A stretch of 51,463 bases of DNA from an uncultured Clostridia bacterium (lineage in GTDB: Bacteria > Bacillota > Clostridia > Oscillospirales > Acutalibacteraceae), in NCBI GenBank assembly GCA_947625485.1, contig CANQOP010000016.1, positions 1-51,463 of the forward strand, read 5' to 3'. Shown in pieces: positions 33,794 to 41,231 of this stretch. Every line of letters begins with the position of its first letter. Position 1 is the first letter of the stretch. A program made the translations under genes and the position numbers. The notes beneath the pieces are model-generated. The model saw only the letters and a program-made list of their open reading frames with translations. It was not told where the DNA came from and searched no databases.

Positions 33794-33992
33794 ATGACAA
33801 AAAAAGAAATGAAAAAGCGCACCTGTTGTTTTACGGGTCACAGAAAAATACCTCAAAATGAAATTGTGAAAGTAAAAACGCAGTTGAGACGGACAGTCGA
33901 AACAGCGATAAAAATCGGGAGGAGCGGCATATACAGTAGGCTACGCAAGAATAAAAAATCTTGCCGTGGAGAACGTCGCATATAAAAAATAA
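33794..33992 (+). pseudogene. Internally deleted SLOG/DUF1273 (YpsA-like) gene
   Basis: The first 40 codons read RTCCFTGHRKIPQNE, the start of the DUF1273/YpsA-type SLOG family whose FTGHR motif opens the nucleotide-binding fold. The frame then runs into unrelated residues and stops at 33985. In another frame, codons from 33915 read KSGGAAYTVGYARIKNLAVE and end with TAA at 33992. This looks like the C-terminal SGGTAYTV segment of the same family. A middle piece of roughly 100 or more codons is missing and the frames no longer match. GGAGG lies before the ATG. I infer a single internal deletion; a short functional protein is unlikely. Confidence 0.75.
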
Positions 33993-33993
33993 G

Positions 33994-34011
33994 AGCCGCC
34001 TTTTGGCGGCT
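33994..34011. terminator. Terminator between the pseudogene and the HD-domain gene
   Basis: AGCCGCC, TTTT, GGCGGCT. On the minus strand it is followed by CTTATTTTTT, so it mainly ends the HD-protein operon, 16 bp after that stop. Confidence 0.8.
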
Positions 34012-34026
34012 TTCATACTCTATAAC

Positions 34027-34518
34027 TCAGATACCGTACATTTCCTCGAACATTTTTATGCCCGATTCCGTGCGGAAGATTTTCTCCTTTATATTCTTTG
34101 CGAGTTCCATACTGATGTGGTCTTCATAAATATTCACAAGGAAATCTGCCTCGACGAGTATTCTGAAAGGAGCGTTGTCAATGCCCTTGTAGGTGTGGTG
34201 GTGAGCAATAAGAAAACATACCTTGTCAATAAACTCCTCCTCAAAGCCTAGCTCAGTGAGCAGCTTCTCCGCCTCGGCGGGACCTTCCTGCTCCTGATAT
34301 TCGCCTGCGGAGGAGCCGAATTTTTCTTCGCTTAACTTGATACCGATGTCGTGAGTGATTGCGGCAATCTCAAGCAGATACTGCACGTCCTCGGGCAGAT
34401 GTTCGTTGAGTCCGATTGTGCGCGCTACGGCGTAAACCTTCATAAAGTGCTGAATACGCCTTACATCACCCCTAAAATAGTGCGTCATAGCGTTTATCGT
34501 ATCATTAACTTTAGACAT
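34027..34518 (-). CDS. HD-domain phosphohydrolase-like protein
   Basis: 163 aa. The metal-dependent HD signature is visible: His in RIQHFMKVY, HD in AAITHDIGIK, HH in IAHHHTYKG, and a late Asp in VEADFLVNI. The family hydrolyses phosphate esters of nucleotides or related molecules; substrate unknown. The ATG at 34518 has AAGGAG 7 nt upstream, while the ATG at 34524 has it 1 nt upstream. It overlaps the DUF5662 gene by 8 bp and is last in a four-gene minus-strand operon. Confidence 0.88.
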   Translation of the reverse strand: MSKVNDTINAMTHYFRGDVRRIQHFMKVYAVARTIGLNEHLPEDVQYLLEIAAITHDIGIKLSEEKFGSSAGEYQEQEGPAEAEKLLTELGFEEEFIDKVCFLIAHHHTYKGIDNAPFRILVEADFLVNIYEDHISMELAKNIKEKIFRTESGIKMFEEMYGI

Positions 34519-35044
34519 TGTCATTCTCCTTCATTTTTCGTATATATCTGAAAGTTTCCTTTTCGCCCTTTTCCTCGAGCATTCTAAGAAGAAATTCGAG
34601 CTGTTCGGAGGTTTTCAGGTGAATTATGCGTATTTTTTTCGCGCGCATAAAATATTCCAGCGGCTTGGAGTCGGTGTAGTTTTCGCCGTTATATATCTTG
34701 CTCGCCGCAACTCTGTCACAGAACATCTCCTTAACGAATTTCAGCGGCATTTCCACTCCCTCAACTTCCCTTGTCTTAGGGTTGTAGTCCGTCCAATACT
34801 CAAAGTGGTGGCGGTTTCTGCCCTTGTGGTGCATCCACGCTTTTGAATATCCGTAAGTCTCTCGCTCGCCCTCGTTCGGCGAGCGGTTCCCAAGGTAATA
34901 TTTTGCTCCCGGAATAAACTCGGTCGGACTGTACTTCGACAAGTCGTGAAGCAGTCCGCGAATCGGTATTCCCGCGCGGAAACAGTTTGCAATCACCTTG
35001 TGGCGGTGGCGCGTTATCGTGATAAAATGTTTAATCGGGTGCAT
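34511..35044 (-). CDS. DUF5662 family protein
   Basis: 177 aa. Starts HPIKHFITITRHRHKVIANCF; the family hallmarks are LLHDLSKYSPTEF, HHKGRNRHHFEYW and MFCDRVAASKIYNG. The many His and Asp residues (HDLSKYS, HHKGRNRHH) resemble a metal-binding HD-like helical protein. No function is established. The ATG begins 1 bp after the stop of the binding-lipoprotein gene. I rejected the longer open frame running upstream because it lies inside that gene. Coupled with the HD gene downstream. Confidence 0.85.
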   Translation of the reverse strand: MHPIKHFITITRHRHKVIANCFRAGIPIRGLLHDLSKYSPTEFIPGAKYYLGNRSPNEGERETYGYSKAWMHHKGRNRHHFEYWTDYNPKTREVEGVEMPLKFVKEMFCDRVAASKIYNGENYTDSKPLEYFMRAKKIRIIHLKTSEQLEFLLRMLEEKGEKETFRYIRKMKENDNV

Positions 35045-35045
35045 A

Positions 35046-35939
35046 TCAGTCACTAAAATCCTCAGGATACATATCCTTAAGCATATTTTCAAGCACGTCG
35101 AGCGAGCTGTTGCCCTGCATTGCGATGTCGGAGAGAGGCACAATAAAGGTGTGCTTCTTTAATGCGGCGAGAGATGACAGCTCGGAGTGGTCGTTAAGAT
35201 ATTTTTTTACCGTTTCGTCAGAACAAAAGATAAAATCGGGTTTAGAGAGCTTGAGATTTTTCGTGTCTGCAACATTGCTCTCAAAGTTCTTCGCAACATT
35301 TACAGCTCCCGTGTAGCTGAGCATAGTCGCGCCCCACGTGTTGCTGTTAAATGTTTTAAGAACGCCGTTGTCGATGTAGAGATAAACGACTGTGTTAACA
35401 ATGTTTTTGCTGTCAACAGCGCTCTTGACGTCCTTAAGCGTGGCGGTAAGCGACTTATAAGCGTCCGCGCCCTGCTTCTTGCCCGTGATGTTTCCGCCGA
35501 GAATCGTACCGAGCTTTCGGTAAACATTCTTTAGCTGTTTCGGTGTGTTTGCCTCCTCAGTCTTGATTACCGGGATATTCTCAGCGCTGAGAGCCTCGAC
35601 AACGGAGTCGTCGATAGCGTCGTCCGCAAAGACAACGTCCGCGCCGAGCTTTTTGATTTTACTGACGTCCGGCTCCCGGGACGTGCCGACGCTCGGAACG
35701 ACCTGCAAGCCCTTTTGGTCAACCTCGTCGCTCCTGCCGACCATTTTAATATCATAACCTGTGCAGGAGATAATATCCGCGAGGTTTTTGTTGAGTATTA
35801 CGATTTCCTGCGGTTCCTCTTCAAAAGTAAAGCCGCCGATTTTTACGGGGTAGTCGCTTTCTCCCGAACAGCCGCCCAGAAGTGACGCGAGTGAAAGCAG
35901 CATAAACGCCGCAATTAAAACGGATAAAATCTTCTTCAT
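35046..35939 (-). CDS. Orphan ABC-type substrate-binding lipoprotein (BtuF/FepB-like)
   Basis: 297 aa. Lipoprotein signal with LGGC, modified Cys24. The mature protein has the two-lobe helical-backbone fold of siderophore, heme or cobalamin receptors: EIVILNKNLADIISC, VPSVGTSREPDVSKIKKLGADVVFADD, a long backbone helix near 150, and LSKPDFIFCSDE. GGAGG precedes the ATG. No permease or ATPase gene is adjacent, so the transporter it serves must be encoded elsewhere or the protein is a stand-alone binder. It lies 64 bp after the DUF815 gene and 1 bp before DUF5662. Confidence 0.85.
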   Translation of the reverse strand: MKKILSVLIAAFMLLSLASLLGGCSGESDYPVKIGGFTFEEEPQEIVILNKNLADIISCTGYDIKMVGRSDEVDQKGLQVVPSVGTSREPDVSKIKKLGADVVFADDAIDDSVVEALSAENIPVIKTEEANTPKQLKNVYRKLGTILGGNITGKKQGADAYKSLTATLKDVKSAVDSKNIVNTVVYLYIDNGVLKTFNSNTWGATMLSYTGAVNVAKNFESNVADTKNLKLSKPDFIFCSDETVKKYLNDHSELSSLAALKKHTFIVPLSDIAMQGNSSLDVLENMLKDMYPEDFSD

Positions 35940-36003
35940 ATTGACCTCCGCTATGTTTATTTTATTACCGCGCGCCGCGCGAAGGGTATGTGAAAGCATT
36001 GTA

Positions 36004-37251
36004 TTAATCCTGTATGCTTTCGTCTACCAATAATGACTCAACGAATTGCTTGGCGCATCTCGGCGAGCGTCCTCCGCGACTGAGCGCGAACTGCTCCGCC
36101 TTTATTTCAAGCTCGTTTTCCTGAATATCAATTCCGCGCCTGTGCGCGAGCGCCGTCACAATTTTCAGATATTCCTTTTTGTCGGGATTGCTGAAGCATA
36201 CCGAAAGACCGAAACGGTCGGAAAGCGACAGAGTTTCCTGCATATTGTCGCGGCGGTGAATGTCGTCGGTGTCGCGGTCCTGCCAGCTTTCTTTTATAAT
36301 GTGCCGTCTGTTCGAGGTAGCGTAGATAAGCGCGTTGTCCGGTCTTGCCGCAAGACCGCCTTCCAGCACAGCTTTGAGAGAGGTGTAGCTCTTATCCTGA
36401 CTCTGAAAGGAAAGGTCGTCGATAAAAATAATGAATTTCATCGGCAGAGCGGCGATTTTATCCACGAGCAGCGGAAAATCCATAAGCCTTTCCTTCGGCA
36501 TCTCGACTACGCGCAGACCGTCCCTGCGAAATTCGTTCGCAATCGCCTTAACGGTGGAGCTTTTCCCCGTGCCCATATCACCGTAGAGCAGGCAGTTGTT
36601 GCACGTTTTGCCGTTTATGAACGCGACGGTATTGTCCACGATTTTTTTCCTCTGCCGCTCATAGCCGATGAAGGAGTCCATATCAATTTTGTCTGGGTGC
36701 ATAACGGGCTGAATATCGCCGTTGCGCCAAACAAACGCCTTGTAGCGCGCAAACATTCCGCAGCCGTTGTGCCTGTAGAAATCCGCGAGAGTTTTAAGAT
36801 TGACCTTCTCACCCGAAAACTCCTTAACGGGTTTTCCAAGACCGAACTTAGGCAAGTTTTCGAGAATTTCGGGCATATCGTCTTTATATTTGTAATTATT
36901 GATTATGTCGTCCGCTGTAAGGCTGCAAAGCGTAAGGATAGCCTCGCAGTCGCGTTTAGCGGCGGTGAGAACGCTGTCCGAAAGCTCATCGGTCCTGCCG
37001 CCTGCGGCGGCGAGGGTGAATGCATTTTCGTCGAAAAGCGCTGCCTGAGTGACAGTATATGCGACCTTGTCGGAGACGTTTCGCTCGCACAGCAGAGAGT
37101 AAAATTCGCCGTACGCCGCGAGAAACTCTTCGGGTTCTGACCGAGATTTTGAAAGCAAATTAAGATAGCTCTTTAAAACGCTCCGCTTCAGTATTCCTCG
37201 GAACACAGAAAGCGACGATAAAGTAAGATATGTTCTGTAGGTTTTGGTCAT
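36004..37251 (-). CDS. DUF815 AAA-type ATPase
   Basis: 415 aa. N-terminal 200 residues are helical and specific to the family. The ATPase domain has Walker A GDMGTGKSS (224-232), Walker B FIIFIDDLSFQ, and sensor segment LIYATSNRRHIIKESW followed by ETLSLSDRFGLSVCFSNPDKKEYLKIV, the DUF815 hallmark. Function is not established. I chose the ATG at 37251, with GGGGTGAAGG before it. First gene of the operon, with a good promoter 85 bp upstream. Confidence 0.92.
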   Translation of the reverse strand: MTKTYRTYLTLSSLSVFRGILKRSVLKSYLNLLSKSRSEPEEFLAAYGEFYSLLCERNVSDKVAYTVTQAALFDENAFTLAAAGGRTDELSDSVLTAAKRDCEAILTLCSLTADDIINNYKYKDDMPEILENLPKFGLGKPVKEFSGEKVNLKTLADFYRHNGCGMFARYKAFVWRNGDIQPVMHPDKIDMDSFIGYERQRKKIVDNTVAFINGKTCNNCLLYGDMGTGKSSTVKAIANEFRRDGLRVVEMPKERLMDFPLLVDKIAALPMKFIIFIDDLSFQSQDKSYTSLKAVLEGGLAARPDNALIYATSNRRHIIKESWQDRDTDDIHRRDNMQETLSLSDRFGLSVCFSNPDKKEYLKIVTALAHRRGIDIQENELEIKAEQFALSRGGRSPRCAKQFVESLLVDESIQD

Positions 37252-37335
37252 ACCTTCACCCCTTTTCAATTCGCAATAAATAATAATTTGCCGCAAATAA
37301 AAGTTAAATGCGCATACTTTCACATTATGACCCTA

Positions 37336-37364
37336 ATTTTACTCCTTTTTGCGGCGTTCGTCAA
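37336..37364 (-). promoter_or_regulatory. Promoter of the DUF815 operon
   Basis: On the minus strand TTGACG (37364-37359), 17 nt, TAAAAT (37341-37336). Confidence 0.8.
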
Positions 37365-37411
37365 TATATGTTACAAGAGCGAAAAAAATTTAAAAAAATT
37401 GAAAAAAAGTC

Positions 37412-37440
37412 TTGCATTTTTCAGAACAAAGTGATATAAT
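37412..37440 (+). promoter_or_regulatory. 5S rRNA promoter
   Basis: TTGCAT, 17 nt, TATAAT. A precursor hairpin GTCGTC/GACGAC follows at about 37448-37464, as expected for rRNA processing. Confidence 0.8.
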
Positions 37441-37469
37441 ATCAAAGTCGTCGCGAAAGACGACCGACA

Positions 37470-37585
37470 GTTGGTGTCGATGACGCTGAGGGTCCACCTG
37501 TTCCCATACCGAACACAGAAGTTAAGCTCAGTAGTGCCGAAGATAGTTGGCTGGTGACGGCCCGTGAAAATAGGAAGATGCCAAC
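37470..37585 (+). rRNA. rrf: 5S ribosomal RNA
   Basis: About 116 nt. The terminal helix pairs GTTGGTGTC with GATGCCAAC. The universal core CCTGTTCCCATACCGAACAC and GAAGTTAAGCTC is present, followed by GCCGAAGATAGTTGG. Exact ends are uncertain by a base or two. No 16S, 23S or tRNA gene flanks it; it has its own promoter and terminator. Confidence 0.96.
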
Positions 37586-37597
37586 ACAGTAAAGTGT

Positions 37598-37627
37598 CCA
37601 CCCAATAGGGTGGGCGTTTTTTTATTC
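37598..37627 (+). terminator. 5S rRNA terminator
   Basis: CCACCC with GGGTGG, loop AATA, then GCG and a run of seven Ts. Confidence 0.9.
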
Positions 37628-37757
37628 AGCTATTGTGTTATATGAGCAGCCGCGTACAGGACGTGCGGATGGTCTCCGTAAGGGAGGAACCGTATTGACT
37701 GCGCGCTTCTCCGACCTATATTTGACAGAAAATCTCGGTTTTGTTACAGGAGCAGGA

Positions 37758-38810
37758 ATGAACTTTATTGAAAATCTCACCTCGGTGTGGGACGTGCTGA
37801 AAAATACGGATAAACCCGTTGTCCTCTACGGAATGGGCGACGGTGCGGACAAGGTGCTCAGAGAGTTTGAAAAACTCGGCATTTCGCCCTGCGGCGTTAT
37901 GGCGAGCGACGATTTCGTGCGTGGTCAGAGCTTTCACGGCTTTACCGTAAAAAGACTCTCCGACTTTGAAGATGAGTTAGGCGATTTTATAGTCGCCCTC
38001 TGCTTTGCAAGTCAGCTCCCCGACGTAATTGAGCATATAAAATCAGTAGCGATTAAACACGCTATGCTCGTTCCGTCAGTACCCGTTTTCGGCGACAATA
38101 TTTTTAACGGCGCTTTCTATATAAATAATGAGAGTTTTATAAACGCTGCTTATGACCTTCTCTCCGACGACCTGAGCCGCCGCGTTTTTGCGGATATTAT
38201 CCGTTTTCAGTACACGGGTGAGCTTAAATATCTCGACGCTTGTACCACGGATAAAGACGAAGTTTTTAAAAATATCCTCAAGCTGAATGGAGAGGAATCC
38301 TACCTCGACCTGGGAGCGTACAACGGAGACACGATAGAGGAGTTTTTACGTTACAGCGGTTCGTACAGCAGTATAACCGCCTTTGAGCCGAATGCGAAAA
38401 GTTTTAAAAAGTTGCAGGAGTTCTGCGCCGATATGGAGAAAATAAGCCTTTGGCAGCTCGGCTCGTACAACAGGAACACTCAAATCGGATTCAACACTAA
38501 GTCGGGCAGAAACTGCGCTATAGACGTAAGCGGAACGCCCGTTCAGGCTGCGCGCGTTGATACGATACTGTGCGGAAAGAAAATCACCTATGCAAAGCTC
38601 GACGTCGAGGGCGCGGAGCACGAAACGCTCGAGGGTATGGAGAATACGATTCGTCTCTTTAAACCTAAGCTGAATGTTGCCGCATATCACCGCAGCGAGG
38701 ATTTGTTCTCGCTTATTTTGCAGATTTACTCCCTTAATCCCGACTATAGATTTTACCTCAGACACCACCCGTATATCCCGCACTGGGACACGAATCTGTA
38801 CTGCGTTTAG
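37758..38810 (+). CDS. FkbM-family SAM-dependent methyltransferase
   Basis: 350 aa. An N-terminal Rossmann-like portion (LYGMGDGADKVLREFEKLGI, residues 23-42) is followed by the FkbM methyltransferase domain with the SAM motif DLGAYNGDT (184-192), AFEPNAKSFKKL, and the family hallmark KLDVEGAEHETLEGM. The end YLRHHPYIPHWDTNLYCV is typical. FkbM enzymes O-methylate sugars or secondary metabolites; target unknown. I chose the ATG at 37758 with AGGAG 5 nt upstream. A TTG at 37695 with GGGAGG is an alternative that would add 21 residues. It is monocistronic after the 5S gene. Confidence 0.88.
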   Translation: MNFIENLTSVWDVLKNTDKPVVLYGMGDGADKVLREFEKLGISPCGVMASDDFVRGQSFHGFTVKRLSDFEDELGDFIVALCFASQLPDVIEHIKSVAIKHAMLVPSVPVFGDNIFNGAFYINNESFINAAYDLLSDDLSRRVFADIIRFQYTGELKYLDACTTDKDEVFKNILKLNGEESYLDLGAYNGDTIEEFLRYSGSYSSITAFEPNAKSFKKLQEFCADMEKISLWQLGSYNRNTQIGFNTKSGRNCAIDVSGTPVQAARVDTILCGKKITYAKLDVEGAEHETLEGMENTIRLFKPKLNVAAYHRSEDLFSLILQIYSLNPDYRFYLRHHPYIPHWDTNLYCV

Positions 38811-38844
38811 TCGGTGCTCTGAAGAAGAATGCGGCTGAGTTAAT

Positions 38845-38873
38845 TTGACTTTTTTGGCAATTTGTGTTAATGT
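38845..38873 (+). promoter_or_regulatory. Promoter of the DUF2798-like gene leader
   Basis: TTGACT, 17 nt, TAATGT. Predicted start near 38880 leaves a leader of about 215 nt. Confidence 0.5.
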
Positions 38874-38879
38874 TTACAG

Positions 38880-39095
38880 GTAAATTTAATATTTCCCGCA
38901 CAGCAGGCGCGTAATGCGCACGCGGCGGGTATAAGAAAGCCTGCGCGATTTGCGCGCTTTCCTGAATCGCAACGACACATGTAGTACCTCGGTATGTAAA
39001 TCTGATTACGGCACAGCGTTTTCACTTTTACGGCGAGTGTGCTATGTGTTTTTTTGCGCTTTTTTGGATTTTGGGGCAATAAGAGGAGGAAAATT
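38880..39095 (+). promoter_or_regulatory. Structured, attenuator-like leader
   Basis: The first hairpin is closed by CCCGC/GCGGG (38895-38929) with an inner GCGC-GTAAT-GCGC. The second runs 38935-38961: GAAAGC/GCTTTC, a 2-nt bulge, and GCGC-GATTT-GCGC. Further on, GCACA (39011-39015) pairs with TGTGC (39038-39042), with CGT/ACG stacked inside, and seven Ts follow at 39049-39055. That is terminator-like, 41 bp before the ATG. No known class recognised. Confidence 0.5.
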
Positions 39096-39659
39096 ATGCC
39101 AAGAAATCAGTTTCAGCGAATGGTATTCGCATTCATCACAGTAGTAATTACAGTCCACGCCTATGTTTTCTACAGCCTTTATGTGGTAAACGGCGCGGCG
39201 CTTATGCAGGTGACGGGTGAAAGCAGTGTGCTTGGAGCCGTAAACAATCAGGGCGGAGTATACGCGTTCGGGACATTTCTGCCGATATGGGCGATAGTGC
39301 TCATTGAGTTTGTTTTCGCGTATACTTTAGAAAATGTTATGGGCTGTCCGTGCTCGTTTAAGCTCGCCTCAAAAGTTTTCGACCCGCGCGCGACTCACTC
39401 TGTTCTGTTTGAAACAGCAATTATTTGCGCTACTGTCGGACTTATGTGTCCCGCGATGAGCTTTATCGCCGCGTGGCTCTACTATCCGTATTACTTGGGC
39501 TTTAATATCATAACACTTCTTGCAAATTGGCTGAAGCTTGTGTGCTTTAACTTCCCGTTTGCGTTTTTTACACAGTTGTTTTTTATTCAGCCTTTTGTCA
39601 GGAAGATATTTAAACTCATTTTTGCAAAGGATATTAAAAACAGAGCGGAAAGTAAATGA
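39096..39659 (+). CDS. DUF2798-like membrane protein
   Basis: 187 aa with four membrane segments arranged as two repeats. The N-terminal half reads QFQRMVFAFITVVITVHAYVFYSLYVV, the second half begins near CPCSFKLASKVFDPRATHSVLFETAIICATVGLMCPAMSFIAAW and ends FNFPFAFFTQLFFIQPFVRKIF. This two-fold pattern is that of DUF2798 proteins, for which no function is established. AGGAGG lies 6 nt before the chosen ATG. The long structured leader suggests regulation by transcription attenuation. Confidence 0.82.
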   Translation: MPRNQFQRMVFAFITVVITVHAYVFYSLYVVNGAALMQVTGESSVLGAVNNQGGVYAFGTFLPIWAIVLIEFVFAYTLENVMGCPCSFKLASKVFDPRATHSVLFETAIICATVGLMCPAMSFIAAWLYYPYYLGFNIITLLANWLKLVCFNFPFAFFTQLFFIQPFVRKIFKLIFAKDIKNRAESK

Positions 39660-39673
39660 TACATATAGAAAAC

Positions 39674-39699
39674 GGGCAGACGGCTTTTGCCGTCTGCCC
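39674..39699. terminator. Bidirectional terminator between convergent genes
   Basis: GGGCAGACGGC, TTTT, GCCGTCTGCCC: 11-bp perfect stem with modest T runs on both sides. Confidence 0.7.
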
Positions 39700-39711
39700 T
39701 TAATCATAGCA

Positions 39712-40974
39712 TTAAAGCTCTGTAAGGCACTCGTCGAGTTCCCTTGTGATTTTTTCTCTGTCAAGGTTTTGACCGATAAATACGAGCTTAATCATTCTGT
39801 CGCCGTATTTTTCGTCCCATTCCTTGCGAAGTATCGGGTCCTCAGCCTTTGCCTTTGCCTGTACAGACATAGGAGCAGACGCAATCCACTCCGCGTAATC
39901 CGTTGCGCTCACCTGACGTCCTGCCTGCTCGAGCATATATGCCCAGTCCTTGTCCTCGACAAACCAGAAAATACCCTTTGCTCTGATAATATTCTTCGGG
40001 AAATTCTGTAACCAGTTTTCGATTTTATCTCTTACAAACGGCTGACGGCGGAAGTACACGAATGTTCCGATACCGTACTCCTCAACCTCGCCCTCGCCGT
40101 GATGATGGTGATGGTGATGATGTCCGTGTTCGTCGTGACCATGCTCGTGCTCGTGTTCGTGTTCGTGGTGTTCGTGTTCCCCGTGTTCGTTGTCGTGGTG
40201 GTGATGCTCGTGCTCTTCGTGCTCCTCGTCCTCTTCGTCCTCAAGGTCGGCGTTCAGCTCGCGAACCCACGCGGGGGAGCTTGCGACCTTCTCAAAATCA
40301 AAAGCGTTCGTGTTGAGGATTTCGCTGACAGCAACCTCTCCGTGAGTAGTCTCGATAAGTTTTGCCTCGGGCTGGAGAGTGCGGATAACCTTTTTAACCT
40401 TAGAAAGCTCTTCCTCGGAAACGAGATCAACCTTGTTTATGATTATAGTGTTGCAGAATTCAATTTGCTGAATGATTAGGTTCTCAATATCCTCCTCGTC
40501 GATATTATCGGAGAGAAGAGTGCCGCCGCAACCGAACTCGGTCGAAAGGCGCGCGGCGTCAACGACGGAGACAATGTTGTCGAGACGGCAGAGCTTGGGA
40601 ATTTTCGGATCGTTGTAGGAGCCGTCAAGCATTGCTATCGTCTGAGCAATCGGAATTGGCTCGCAGATACCCGACGCCTCAATTAAAATGTAGTCGAATT
40701 TGTTTGTTTCTATAAGCTGACAAATCTGCTCGATAAGGTCGGTTTTTAATGTGCAGCAGATACATCCGTTTTGCAGGGGAACGAGATTATCGTCCTTCTC
40801 GGTTACGACGCCGCCCTTCTGAATAAGCTCGGCGTCAATATTCACCTCTCCTATATCGTTGACAATAACCGCAACTTTGTAGCCCTCCTGGTTATTAAGA
40901 ACGTGATTTAAGAGGGTGGTTTTGCCTGCTCCGAGATATCCCGTGAGCAGTGTGATAGGAATTATTTTACGCAT
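39712..40974 (-). CDS. CobW/ZNG-type G3E GTPase with His-rich metal loop
   Basis: 420 aa. G3E GTPase metallochaperone: Walker A GYLGAGKTT (12-20), the CxCC metal site GCICCTL (Cys71, 73, 74), Walker B-like YILIEASGICEP, and the guanine motif INKVDLV. Between about 245 and 293 lies a low-complexity Asp/Glu/His stretch with 24 histidines, including a run of eight, then the C-terminal CobW_C domain (FVYFRRQPFVRDKIENWL). The family delivers zinc, nickel or cobalt to client enzymes; the loop suggests high-capacity binding. I chose the ATG at 40974 with AAAGGAAG upstream; the open frame extends 147 bp further without support. It is alone; no zinc-regulated partner gene adjoins. Confidence 0.92.
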   Translation of the reverse strand: MRKIIPITLLTGYLGAGKTTLLNHVLNNQEGYKVAVIVNDIGEVNIDAELIQKGGVVTEKDDNLVPLQNGCICCTLKTDLIEQICQLIETNKFDYILIEASGICEPIPIAQTIAMLDGSYNDPKIPKLCRLDNIVSVVDAARLSTEFGCGGTLLSDNIDEEDIENLIIQQIEFCNTIIINKVDLVSEEELSKVKKVIRTLQPEAKLIETTHGEVAVSEILNTNAFDFEKVASSPAWVRELNADLEDEEDEEHEEHEHHHHDNEHGEHEHHEHEHEHEHGHDEHGHHHHHHHHGEGEVEEYGIGTFVYFRRQPFVRDKIENWLQNFPKNIIRAKGIFWFVEDKDWAYMLEQAGRQVSATDYAEWIASAPMSVQAKAKAEDPILRKEWDEKYGDRMIKLVFIGQNLDREKITRELDECLTEL

Positions 40975-41156
40975 TACTGTACTTCCTTTCTTTTTTACTT
41001 CATATTTTATACAGTATAGCACTTTATTTAAAAAAGGACAACAGATATTTTCGCGGTTTCGCAATTTGATTTTATCCGGCAAATGAATAATTATACAAGA
41101 GATTATAAAAATTTTGCACAAAAATAGAAATTTATGTTATTTTTTAAAAAAATAAC

Positions 41157-41185
41157 TTGCAATTTTCCAAAATCTATATTAGCAT
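41157..41185 (+). promoter_or_regulatory. Promoter of the amino acid ABC operon
   Basis: TTGCAA, 17 nt, TAGCAT, 46 bp before the ATG. Confidence 0.5.
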
Positions 41186-41231
41186 ACTTATATGAATTAA
41201 ATTTCATATATTAAAGAAATGAGGAGATTCT

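Noticed and set aside
36046..37140. 364-codon plus-strand open frame opposite the DUF815 gene
   Set aside because: The minus strand has intact Walker motifs and a promoter; the plus-strand product is Arg/Phe/Val-rich without family features.
37635..37757. Upstream extension of the FkbM protein from GTG 37635 or TTG 37695
   Set aside because: The ATG at 37758 has AGGAG and gives the expected N-terminus. TTG 37695 does have GGGAGG, so it stays as an alternative, but the added residues look unlike the family.
40062..40479. Plus-strand frames encoding Arg/Asp or Val/Met repeats
   Set aside because: They are the complement of the His-rich loop of the CobW-type protein; the repeats come from CAC/CAT codons.
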